Shown here in pieces: positions 36,354 to 44,569 of a stretch of DNA of 64,000 nucleotides. Position 1 is the stretch's first letter. Each line of letters starts with the position of its first letter. Source of the DNA: Cellulosilyticum sp. I15G10I2. Lineage in GTDB: Bacteria; Bacillota; Clostridia; Lachnospirales; Cellulosilyticaceae. The stretch covers positions 1 to 64,000 of the forward strand of contig NZ_FMMP01000025.1 of assembly GCF_900095725.1 (NCBI RefSeq), given 5' to 3'. Below the pieces are notes generated by a model that saw only the letters and a program-made list of their open reading frames with translations, made no database searches and had not been told where the DNA came from. The position numbers were made by a program, and so were the translations under genes.

Positions 36354-37724
36354 ATGGATAGACAAAAAGAATTAAGTGAACAGTCAATTATTAAATTACT
36401 TGTTAAATATTCTATTCCTGCCATTATAGGGATGTTAGTTAACGCTTTATATAATGTAGTAGATAGAATGTTTATAGGCAACATACCAGGAATAGGGGCA
36501 CTTGCTATTACTGGTGTTGGGATTACTATGCCTATTATTACAATCATTCTAGCCTTTGCGTTACTTATAAGTGCAGGTGCAACTGCGAGTATATCTATCA
36601 AACTAGGACAAGGAAAAAGGGATGAGGCTGAGGTTATTCTGGGAAATGCAGTAAGCCTTTCGGTCCTAATAGGTTTTATATTAACAATACTAGGTATCAT
36701 TTTCTCAGGACAGCTCCTTATGTTATTTGGTGGCAGCGAAAATACTATTCAATATGGTATAACGTATATTCATATTTTTTTACTAGGCACAACAATTAAT
36801 CTAGTTGGATTTGCACTTAATCATATTATGAGAGCAGATGGCAGTCCAAAGATGGCAGCAATTGTTATGGTATCAGGATGTTTGCTGAATATTGTATTAG
36901 ATGCCCTTTTTATTTTTGTACTTGGTATGGGGATTGCAGGTGCAGCCGCTGCAACAATTATTTCACAAATCCTTACAGCAATCTTAGGCATTATATACTT
37001 TACAAAAGGAAAATCTCACTTAAAGATTAAAAAACAGAATCTTAAAATAACGCTACCTTGTATCAAACCTATTTTAGCAATAGGAAGTGCTCCTTTTATG
37101 ATGCAGATAGCTATAAGCTTAGTACAGATTATAACGAATAATACTTTGAAGGCTACAGGAGAAGAGATTGCCATAGGAGCTATGACGGCAATCATGTCTA
37201 TTATGATGCTGATCTTAATGCCTCTATTTGGTATTAACCAAGGCGCACAACCTATTATAGGGTATAACTATGGGGCAAAGAATTATCAAAGGTCAAAGAA
37301 AGCATTACTTTTTTCAGTACTCGGAGGAACCATTATTTTAATAGTTGGTTTTATTATTATAGAAACCATGCCGAATACCCTTATTAGATTATTTGATGGA
37401 GAGGGTGCTATGATAGATATAGCTGTTCCAGGACTACGCATTTATGCTTCAACAATGCCCATTTTAGCAGTTTCTATTGTAGGATCTAATTACTTTCAAG
37501 CTATAGGTAAAGCTGGCATTGCAATGTTTTTAAGCTTGTTAAGACAAGTTATTGTTCTTATCCCTATGTTGTTTATGCTCTCAAGTGTATGGGGGCTAAC
37601 TGGGGTGTGGCTTGCACAGCCAGTAAGTGATATTATTTGTACAGGCGTCATAGCAGGCTTTCTTTTGAAAGAATTTAATACATATAAAGCATCAACACAA
37701 TCTATGGAATTAGAATCTGTTTAG
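36354..37724 (+). CDS. MATE-family multidrug/Na+ efflux protein
   Basis: A 456-residue transporter with twelve predicted helices in two homologous halves. The first, LLVKYSIPAIIGMLVNALYNVVDRMFIG, is a typical MATE start, and the second half repeats the pattern near residue 235 (ILAIGSAPFMMQIAISLVQ). It belongs to the DinF/NorM-like branch found in Clostridia. Export of drugs or metabolites driven by Na+ or H+ is expected; the substrate is unknown. AAGGAGAA stands five bases before ATG. Confidence 0.9.
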   Translation: MDRQKELSEQSIIKLLVKYSIPAIIGMLVNALYNVVDRMFIGNIPGIGALAITGVGITMPIITIILAFALLISAGATASISIKLGQGKRDEAEVILGNAVSLSVLIGFILTILGIIFSGQLLMLFGGSENTIQYGITYIHIFLLGTTINLVGFALNHIMRADGSPKMAAIVMVSGCLLNIVLDALFIFVLGMGIAGAAAATIISQILTAILGIIYFTKGKSHLKIKKQNLKITLPCIKPILAIGSAPFMMQIAISLVQIITNNTLKATGEEIAIGAMTAIMSIMMLILMPLFGINQGAQPIIGYNYGAKNYQRSKKALLFSVLGGTIILIVGFIIIETMPNTLIRLFDGEGAMIDIAVPGLRIYASTMPILAVSIVGSNYFQAIGKAGIAMFLSLLRQVIVLIPMLFMLSSVWGLTGVWLAQPVSDIICTGVIAGFLLKEFNTYKASTQSMELESV

Positions 37725-37763
37725 AGATAGCTTAATATAATTTTACTAATAAAAGAAAATTAA

Positions 37764-37806
37764 AAAACTGAGTGCTCATCTATCTAGAGGGGCACCCAGT
37801 ATTTTA
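37764..37806. terminator. Bidirectional terminator between MATE and luxS genes
   Basis: ACTGAGTGC (37767-37775) pairs with GCACCCAGT (37792-37800), one mismatch, with A run before and T run after, so it can end both convergent genes. Confidence 0.7.
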
Positions 37807-37824
37807 ATATAATTTTAATGGAAG

Positions 37825-38304
37825 TTATTCGGGATAATTGAGATTTTTATCAGTAAGTTTTAAAAGGGTATTTTCTAAATATTTTTTAGCTTCAAAAACA
37901 GCCATAGGTAAGTTTAGATCCAAGTAATTACCACAATCTCTTGCACTAGCGCCTGGAATATCCCCATCAAATTTAGCAACAAAGTCAAATAACTCAGTAA
38001 TAAGGGGTACGATTTCGCTAGAAGAACGGCTGCCTTTTAAGATCAGGTAAAAACCTGTTCTGCATCCCATAGGTCCAAAATAAATAACATCTTTTTCAAA
38101 TACCGAATGATTACGTAAAAATGTAGCACCAATATGCTCAATAGCATGGATTTCTGCTGTATTCATAACAGGTTCTAGATTAGGGGCCTTCATACGCAGA
38201 TCATAAGTTGTTAGTGGCATTTCTTCTATATAATCAATCCTAGACACATAAATGCCTGGCAATAAATCTAAATGATTAACATTAAAGCTTGCTATTTTTT
38301 TCAT
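37825..38304 (-). CDS. luxS: S-ribosylhomocysteine lyase LuxS
   Basis: A 159-residue metalloenzyme. The metal ligands are seen in HAIEH (His53, His57) and ARDCGNY (Cys124), and the catalytic Cys81 lies in GPMGCRTGFY. It splits S-ribosylhomocysteine into homocysteine and DPD, the precursor of autoinducer-2, recycling the product of SAM-dependent methyl transfer. Length and motifs are complete. No pfs or metabolic partner is next to it. Confidence 0.97.
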   Translation of the reverse strand: MKKIASFNVNHLDLLPGIYVSRIDYIEEMPLTTYDLRMKAPNLEPVMNTAEIHAIEHIGATFLRNHSVFEKDVIYFGPMGCRTGFYLILKGSRSSSEIVPLITELFDFVAKFDGDIPGASARDCGNYLDLNLPMAVFEAKKYLENTLLKLTDKNLNYPE

Positions 38305-38446
38305 AAAAACATCCCTTCTTATCTATAGATAATTTTATTATATACTATAATGATAGTATTCGTACATAACTAATGACATTTTCCTTGATTTCACATGGAT
38401 TGTTTGATAACATTGAATAAGATTACTAAGTTAAGAGGTGCACAAA

Positions 38447-39454
38447 ATGAGTGAGCAAAAAAAGGTCATTTTTAGCGGTATGCAGCCGTCAGGGGTTATT
38501 ACATTAGGCAATTATCTTGGGGCGCTAAAAAATTGGACAAACCTTCAAGATGAATATAATTGTTTGTATTGTATAGTAGATATGCATGCTATAACTGTAA
38601 GACAAGATCCTGCTGTCCTTAGAAAGAATTCAAGAGACTTACTAATGCTTTATATAGCAGCAGGTTTAGATCCAGAAAAAAATGTTATTTATATGCAGTC
38701 ACATGTTTCAGGACATGCAGAACTCGCATGGATTTTAAACTGTTTTACTTATATGGGAGAGCTTAACCGTATGACACAGTTTAAAGATAAGTCTCAAAAG
38801 CATAGTGATAATGTAAATGTAGGTTTGTTTGCTTATCCAGCATTAATGGCAGCAGATATTTTATTATATCAAACGGATTTAGTTCCAGTAGGAGTAGATC
38901 AAAAGCAGCATTTAGAACTAGCCCGGGATATAGCCATACGTTTTAATAATACGCATGGAGATACTTTTAAGGTACCAGAGCCTTATATTTCAAAGGTAGG
39001 CGCTAAGATTATGAGTCTTCAGGATCCAACTAAAAAAATGTCTAAATCAGATGAAGATACCAATGCTTCAGTTTCTATTTTAGATGATCCTGATACTATT
39101 GTGCGTAAATTTAAACGAGCTGTTACAGATTCAGATACCGTAGTACGTTTTGACCCTGAGAATAAACCAGGAGTAAGCAATCTAATGACAATTTACAGCG
39201 TTGCAACGGGAATGACAATGCAGCAGATAGAGACAGAATTTGAAGGCCAAGGATATGGTAGCTTTAAACTTAAAGTTGCAGAAGCAGTGGTAGAAGAACT
39301 TAGGCCGCTTCAAGATAAATTCAAGCAGCTTGCTAAAGATAAGACTTATATAGATACGATTATTAAGAAAAATGCAGAAACAGCTAATTATTTAGCTGCA
39401 AAAACCCTAAGAAAAGTACAGAAAAAGGTTGGATTTGTACCCATTAGCAGATAA
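38447..39454 (+). CDS. trpS: Tryptophanyl-tRNA synthetase
   Basis: A 335-residue class I synthetase. The HIGH-equivalent motif is TLGN in QPSGVITLGNYLGA (residues 18-21), and the KMSKS loop is present in PTKKMSKSDED near residue 200. It charges tRNA-Trp in the cytoplasm. AAGAGGTG (38433-38440) is in place for ATG 38447; a GTG nine bases earlier overlaps that site. The upstream 140 bases are too short for a T-box leader, and I see none. It ends in a large palindrome shared with the next gene. Confidence 0.95.
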   Translation: MSEQKKVIFSGMQPSGVITLGNYLGALKNWTNLQDEYNCLYCIVDMHAITVRQDPAVLRKNSRDLLMLYIAAGLDPEKNVIYMQSHVSGHAELAWILNCFTYMGELNRMTQFKDKSQKHSDNVNVGLFAYPALMAADILLYQTDLVPVGVDQKQHLELARDIAIRFNNTHGDTFKVPEPYISKVGAKIMSLQDPTKKMSKSDEDTNASVSILDDPDTIVRKFKRAVTDSDTVVRFDPENKPGVSNLMTIYSVATGMTMQQIETEFEGQGYGSFKLKVAEAVVEELRPLQDKFKQLAKDKTYIDTIIKKNAETANYLAAKTLRKVQKKVGFVPISR

Positions 39455-39490
39455 GCTCAGACAGAGCTTAATAGAATTGTTTAAGGGGTG

Positions 39491-39549
39491 CTGATTAATA
39501 TATAAAAAAAAAGACATTGGCCAATGTCTTTTTTTTATATATTAATCAG
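39491..39549. terminator. 59-base near-perfect palindrome at the trpS/yitT junction
   Basis: Bases 39491-39520 are the reverse complement of 39521-39549 except for one extra A. The centre AGACATTGGCCAATGTCT is flanked by A and T runs, giving a bidirectional terminator. The right arm covers the stop codon of the minus-strand gene. Confidence 0.85.
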
Positions 39550-40402
39550 TGTCTAGATGCAAAAATCCTTTGCCTTTGCCAATAACTTGAGCTGTTTCAG
39601 AAACAGTCATAAAAGCATTAGGATCGTGTTTTAGTATAAGCTGTTTAACTTTGGCCACTTCTCGAAGTCCAACAGTAGTATATAATATATATTTAGGCCG
39701 CGTTGTATAAGCCCCTATAGCAGGGATAACAGTGACACCACGGTGTACATTTTGAATAATATGATTTGAAATGGCTTCATAATGTTCACTGTCCGTAATA
39801 ATAAACAGAGTACGTTTATGATTGATACCGTCTACTACAAAGTTCGTTATTCTACTCCCTATGAACATCGTGCTGATGGTCGTTACTGCAATATCAACAC
39901 CGAATAAAAAGATGGATAAGAGAATAATAAAATTATTGATAAAAAAAGTAACTGTAGCCATATTAATAGAAAAATATTTATTGACTATTTTAGCAATAAT
40001 ATCTATGCCGCCAGTAGAACCATCTGACTTAAAGATAATGCCTATACCAGCTCCATACAAGAAACCACCTATTACAAGAATTGAAAGAATATTGTTTGTG
40101 TGAATGATAAGAGAACTTGTAAGCTCGAGCCACAAAGACAACATAATCATGCCAAATACGCTATAGCTCAGATAAGTTTTTTTTAAAAAAAATGAGCCTA
40201 TTATAAAAAGAGGAATATTTAAAATAAGTACAACAAGACTTACTTTAAAATTAAAAATAAAATGAAAGAGAATTGCAATACCGGTAACGCCACCGCTAAG
40301 GAGTTTGTTAGGGACAAATATGCCATTAATAGCAATGCTTATTAATAAAGTTCCGAAGATAATACTTAGTATGCGTTTTATATTAAATAAATGATCGTTC
40401 AT
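39542..40402 (-). CDS. YitT-family membrane protein (DUF161 + DUF2179)
   Basis: A 286-residue protein: six N-terminal membrane segments with the family glycine motif LSGGVTGIA and DGSTGGIDIIAKIV, then a soluble C-terminal DUF2179 domain (RGVTVIPAIGAYTTRPKYILYTTV). The family is common in Firmicutes; function is not firmly known, and DUF2179 may bind a small ligand. The stop codon lies within the palindrome shared with trpS. GGGGAGATAAA lies before the ATG. Confidence 0.85.
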   Translation of the reverse strand: MNDHLFNIKRILSIIFGTLLISIAINGIFVPNKLLSGGVTGIAILFHFIFNFKVSLVVLILNIPLFIIGSFFLKKTYLSYSVFGMIMLSLWLELTSSLIIHTNNILSILVIGGFLYGAGIGIIFKSDGSTGGIDIIAKIVNKYFSINMATVTFFINNFIILLSIFLFGVDIAVTTISTMFIGSRITNFVVDGINHKRTLFIITDSEHYEAISNHIIQNVHRGVTVIPAIGAYTTRPKYILYTTVGLREVAKVKQLILKHDPNAFMTVSETAQVIGKGKGFLHLDTD

Positions 40403-40636
40403 TTTATCTCCCCATGTGTACTTTTAGATTTGTGTAGTTAAAAGTAACTTAAAGTTTTAACTTAAAATTTTAGTCTATTGAGCTTGATTTTAAAGTAATA
40501 TCATAGTCTATAAGACTGTATGTACTACTAATATATGAAATTAAGGCTTTTAAAATACGTATAATACTGTATAATAATAGCATTGAAGGCATCTTAAATC
40601 AATCATTTATCAACTTAAAATAGAAGGGGAATAAAA

Positions 40637-41359
40637 ATGAAAATTTTAGCAGATACGCACGTCCATACCCTAGCAAGCGGTCATGCTTACAGTACAGTAG
40701 ATGAAATAATAAGAGAAGCCAGTAGAAAAGGTACGAAGCTTGTTGCCATTACGGACCATACAAGTGGAATGCCGGGAGGAGCCCATGATTTTCATTTTAT
40801 GAATCTACGGGCAATACCGGAAGAAATATATGGTGTAAAAGTCCTTAGAGGCGCAGAAATTAATATTATCGATTATGAAGGCAATGTAGATGCCCAAGAA
40901 GAGATTATGAATGAAGTAGATATGGTGATTGCAAGTCTTCATCCGCCATGTATTGCTTTTGCAAAAAAAGAGGCAGTTACAAGCTGTATTGAAAAGGTTA
41001 TGCAAAATCCTTTAATCCATATTATAGGGCATCCTGGAGACGCTAGATATCCACTGGATTTTGAAAGAATTGTGAAAATGTCTAAAGAAACAGGCACACT
41101 CCTTGAGATTAATAACGCTTCACTCAAACCATCAAGTTTCAGACCCGGGGTTAGGGAAAGCTTGATTGAAATGCTGCATTATTGTATAAAATACCAAACA
41201 CATGTTGTAGTAGGTTCTGATGCGCACATTGCTTATGATGTAGGAGAATTTAAGGAATCTTATAATTTGCTTCAAGAACTGAACTTTCCAAAAGAACTAG
41301 TTATAAATACTGATGTAGAAGCACTTCTTACATTTATTTCAAAAAAGCGATTGAAATAA
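40637..41359 (+). CDS. PHP-domain phosphatase, YcdX-like
   Basis: A 240-residue metal-dependent hydrolase. PHP metal ligands are seen in ADTHVHTLASGHAYS, ITDHTSG, LRGAEINI, SLHPPC, IGHPGD and VVGSDAHIAYD, in the right order. YcdX-type proteins hold three zinc ions and remove phosphate from small substrates; the natural substrate is not known. AGAAGGGG lies before the ATG. It stands 46 bases before the yerC-like gene and may share a transcript. Confidence 0.88.
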   Translation: MKILADTHVHTLASGHAYSTVDEIIREASRKGTKLVAITDHTSGMPGGAHDFHFMNLRAIPEEIYGVKVLRGAEINIIDYEGNVDAQEEIMNEVDMVIASLHPPCIAFAKKEAVTSCIEKVMQNPLIHIIGHPGDARYPLDFERIVKMSKETGTLLEINNASLKPSSFRPGVRESLIEMLHYCIKYQTHVVVGSDAHIAYDVGEFKESYNLLQELNFPKELVINTDVEALLTFISKKRLK

Positions 41360-41405
41360 AGAGTTCCATACTGTAAAATGTTAAAGTGAAGAAGATAGCG
41401 AGGAG

Positions 41406-41708
41406 ATGAATGAGCCTATTATGAACTCAAAGATTAAAGATGATTTAACGGATAAGTTATTTGAGGCTATTTTAACACTGGATACAGTAGAAGAATGTTA
41501 TGCTTTTTTTGAAGATATATGTACAGTTCATGAAATTAAGTCCCTTGCACAACGGTTGGAAGTCGCTAAGATGTTACAAGACAAAAGGACTTATATAGAA
41601 ATCCAACAGGTGACTGGCGCTTCAACAGCGACTATCAGCAGAGTTAATCGATGTCTGAGCTATGGTTCAGATGGGTATAAAGTCGTGCTAGACAGAGTGA
41701 AAAAATAA
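41406..41708 (+). CDS. yerC: YerC/YecD family TrpR-like regulator
   Basis: A 100-residue DNA-binding protein. The core DICTVHEIKSLAQRLEVAKML is followed by a helix-turn-helix (YIEIQQVTGASTATISRVNR), which is the TrpR-related YerC family. In Bacillus yerC also precedes pcrA-ligA, so the gene order is conserved. The start is uncertain: GAGGAG (41400-41405) touches ATG 41406, while the next in-frame ATG at 41421 is 15 bases from it. Confidence 0.85.
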   Translation: MNEPIMNSKIKDDLTDKLFEAILTLDTVEECYAFFEDICTVHEIKSLAQRLEVAKMLQDKRTYIEIQQVTGASTATISRVNRCLSYGSDGYKVVLDRVKK

Positions 41709-41770
41709 GCAGTTTCTGGCAAATAGATACACATGCTGTTGCAAGCTATAATGTATTACTAATCCGTAGT

Positions 41771-41799
41771 GGCAGGCCCCTTAAAGAGCCTGCCGTTTT
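41771..41799 (+). terminator. Terminator between yerC and pcrA
   Basis: Perfect GGCAGGC/GCCTGCC arms (41771-41777, 41788-41794), then GTTTTG. Confidence 0.75.
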
Positions 41800-41859
41800 G
41801 TGTTAGTCTAAAAAGCATAAGCTTATCTTCCAAGTTTAAAATAAAGGAGAAATAAGGAT

Positions 41860-44130
41860 ATGGATTTTACTAAAGGATTAAATGATATGCAAAAAGAGGC
41901 TGTACTTCATACAGAAGGACCACTTCTTATATTGGCAGGAGCAGGCTCAGGCAAAACAAGGGTTCTAACTCATCGTATTGCCCATTTAGTAGAAAATAAA
42001 GGCGTAGCACCATGGTCAGTTCTTGCCATTACTTTTACGAATAAAGCAGCAAAAGAAATGAAAGAAAGAGTAGCTGCTTTAATTGGAGAAGAAATGGCCG
42101 ATGATATGTGGGTTAGTACTTTCCATGCAATGTGCGTACGTATTTTAAGAAGATATTCAGAAAAGCTAGGATATGGCAGATATTTCACTATTTATGACAC
42201 CGCTGATCAAAAATCTCTTTTAAAAGATATCCTAAAGCTTCTTAATGTTAATGAAAAAAATTTCCCAGTAGGTACAGTATTAGGCGCCATAAGCAGTAAA
42301 AAAAATGAACTTATTACAACAGATATGGCCACAAAAAGAGCAGCTGAGGATTATAGAGAAAAGATTATAGCCCAAGTTTATGCAGCTTATCAGAAAAAAT
42401 TAAAGGATAATAATGCGATGGACTTTGACGATCTTTTAATGAATGCTTATTTACTCCTAAGAGATCACGCGGACGTACTTAACTATTATCAAAATAAATT
42501 TAAATATATCTTAGTAGATGAATATCAAGATACAAACGGTGCACAGTATCAGCTCGTAGAAATGTTGGCAAAGGCGCATCATAATCTTTGTGTAGTGGGA
42601 GATGATGATCAGTCTATTTATGGCTGGAGAGGAGCGGATATCAGCAATATACTGGACTTTGAGAAAGATTTTGCAGCAACAACAGTCATTAAACTTGAAC
42701 AAAATTATCGTTCCACTAAAAACATATTAGAGGCTGCAAATCGAGTAGTTGCCTACAATAAAGGGAGAAAACCTAAAAAACTTTGGACAGATAACGAAGA
42801 CGGTCAAACGATTACTATAGTACCAGCAACTAATGAATATAGAGAAGCGGAAGCTATTGCAAAAAACATCGTAAAGAGTATTGAAGAAGGAGAAAGAGAT
42901 TATAGAGAATTTGCTATTTTATACCGTACTAATGCGCAGTCCCGTGTGCTTGAGGAAAAAATGGTAGAAAACTCTATACCCTATAGACTTCTTGGCGGAA
43001 CAAGATTCTATGAGAGAAAAGAAATTAAAGACTTAGTCAGCTACCTTAAAGTGGTGGCGAACATAAAAGATGATGTGGCTATAAAACGTATTATTAATGT
43101 TCCCAAAAGAGGGGTAGGGGCAGCTAGTGTTAATACCCTGACTGATTATGCCCTAAGACAAAACATGGATTTTTTTGAAGCAGCCAGACTTTCAAAAGAA
43201 CTTGGTATACTAGGGAATGGGCCTAGTCAAAAAGTTTTAAGCTTTGCAGTACTTATAGAAGAGTTACAGCAAGCTGCAGCTTCAAACAATATCCAAGCGT
43301 TACTTGAACTCATTATAGAAAAAACTGATTATTTAAACTACATTCGTCAAACAGAAGCTGAAACGGCAGAAGATCGTTTAAGAAATATCGAGGAGCTTAT
43401 TGCAAAGACGATGCATTATATGAGCCATGCCGAGGAGCCTAGATTAGATGAATTTTTAGAAGAAGTTGCACTTGTAGCAGATATTGATAATTACGATGAA
43501 GATAGTAACTCGGTAGTACTTATGACGCTACATAGTGCCAAAGGACTTGAGTTTCCTGTCGTGTTTATGCCAGGGGTAGAAGAAGGGCTCTTTCCAAGCT
43601 ATATGAGCCTTACAGAGGGAGACGATAAATTAGAGGAAGAAAGAAGATTATGTTATGTGGGCATTACAAGAGCCAGAGAAAAACTATATATTCTTCACGC
43701 AGAACAGCGAACACTTTTTGGACGTACACAGTACAGTTTACCTTCTAGATTTATCAGAGAACTTGGAAGAGGAGAATCAAGACTGCAAAAATCTCAGGAA
43801 GACTCCAAAAGTCTTAGAACCTTTGAGACAAAGTCTGCAAATGAGAAAAAAACGTTTGTTACTAAAGAAATACCTAAGCCTACTATGCCGTCTTTTAGGA
43901 GTAAAGGACCTATAGGCCATAATCTAGGACATGCACCTTCTAAAATAGAAAATTTACCTCAGCCCATTTTAGATTTTACGGAAGGTGATATTGTAAAGCA
44001 TAAGATGTTTGGGCAAGGAACTATTAAACAAATTGACAAAATTAAAGATGATGTATTTGTGACAATTAGCTTTCAAAGTGGTGAAATAAGACAGTTAAGT
44101 ACAAGGTTTGCTAAACTACAAAAGTTATAA
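41860..44130 (+). CDS. pcrA: ATP-dependent DNA helicase PcrA/UvrD
   Basis: A 756-residue superfamily 1 helicase. Motifs in order: Walker A LAGAGSGKTR, Ia ITFTNKAAKEM, II VDEYQDTN, III DDDQSIYGWRGAD, IV EQNYRST, V TLHSAKGLEFPVVF and VI VGITRAREKL. The C-terminal tail ends in a Tudor-like segment (GDIVKHKMFGQGTIKQID) typical of PcrA, which contacts RNA polymerase. It unwinds DNA 3' to 5' in repair and clears replication conflicts. AAAGGAG lies before the ATG. The gene order yerC-pcrA-ligA is conserved in Firmicutes. Confidence 0.96.
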   Translation: MDFTKGLNDMQKEAVLHTEGPLLILAGAGSGKTRVLTHRIAHLVENKGVAPWSVLAITFTNKAAKEMKERVAALIGEEMADDMWVSTFHAMCVRILRRYSEKLGYGRYFTIYDTADQKSLLKDILKLLNVNEKNFPVGTVLGAISSKKNELITTDMATKRAAEDYREKIIAQVYAAYQKKLKDNNAMDFDDLLMNAYLLLRDHADVLNYYQNKFKYILVDEYQDTNGAQYQLVEMLAKAHHNLCVVGDDDQSIYGWRGADISNILDFEKDFAATTVIKLEQNYRSTKNILEAANRVVAYNKGRKPKKLWTDNEDGQTITIVPATNEYREAEAIAKNIVKSIEEGERDYREFAILYRTNAQSRVLEEKMVENSIPYRLLGGTRFYERKEIKDLVSYLKVVANIKDDVAIKRIINVPKRGVGAASVNTLTDYALRQNMDFFEAARLSKELGILGNGPSQKVLSFAVLIEELQQAAASNNIQALLELIIEKTDYLNYIRQTEAETAEDRLRNIEELIAKTMHYMSHAEEPRLDEFLEEVALVADIDNYDEDSNSVVLMTLHSAKGLEFPVVFMPGVEEGLFPSYMSLTEGDDKLEEERRLCYVGITRAREKLYILHAEQRTLFGRTQYSLPSRFIRELGRGESRLQKSQEDSKSLRTFETKSANEKKTFVTKEIPKPTMPSFRSKGPIGHNLGHAPSKIENLPQPILDFTEGDIVKHKMFGQGTIKQIDKIKDDVFVTISFQSGEIRQLSTRFAKLQKL

Positions 44131-44276
44131 TTTTAATAAGTAACAGTTTTAATTATTTTGTATAGTAAATAGTGCATATTTAGGAATAAATAATTGATTA
44201 ATAAATAACGAAGTGATAAAATAAGCTTAAATGCTATACAATATGTTATATTGTGTTAAGGAAGTGTGAATCCTAT

Positions 44277-44465
44277 ATGCTATTACAAGAACTCATTAAG
44301 AACACGGAAAATTTTTTAAAACTTGCAGAGGATATGTATAAAAGCGGAAGGCTGACATCTGAGGAATATGATGAAATGACATTTATTAAGAGGAATTTTG
44401 TAGATCAAGCTAGATGTCATACACTTGGGACTAAACTTATGCAGCGCTACAAACAAAAAAAATAA
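44277..44465 (+). CDS. Conserved-looking 62-residue protein between pcrA and ligA
   Basis: A small, highly charged, helical protein (LLQELIKNTENFLKLAEDMY, then SGRLTSEEYDEMTFIKRNF). I recognise no family. AAGGAAG (44259-44265) precedes ATG 44277 by 11 bases; a TTG at 44253 would add eight residues. A short-hairpin-like gap and the ligA gene follow. Its pattern of two amphipathic helices suggests a binding adaptor, but this is a guess. Confidence 0.6.
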   Translation: MLLQELIKNTENFLKLAEDMYKSGRLTSEEYDEMTFIKRNFVDQARCHTLGTKLMQRYKQKK

Positions 44466-44569
44466 TAATATGAAGAGCTCCTTAAAAGTATTAATTTTAG
44501 TGCTTTAGGGAGCTTTACTAATAGTCTTATAACCTATAAAATATAAAGTATTTAAGTTAGGAGAAGTTT

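Noticed and set aside
38305-38446. T-box leader before trpS
   Set aside because: The gap is only about 140 bases and lacks the T-box sequence and a terminator.
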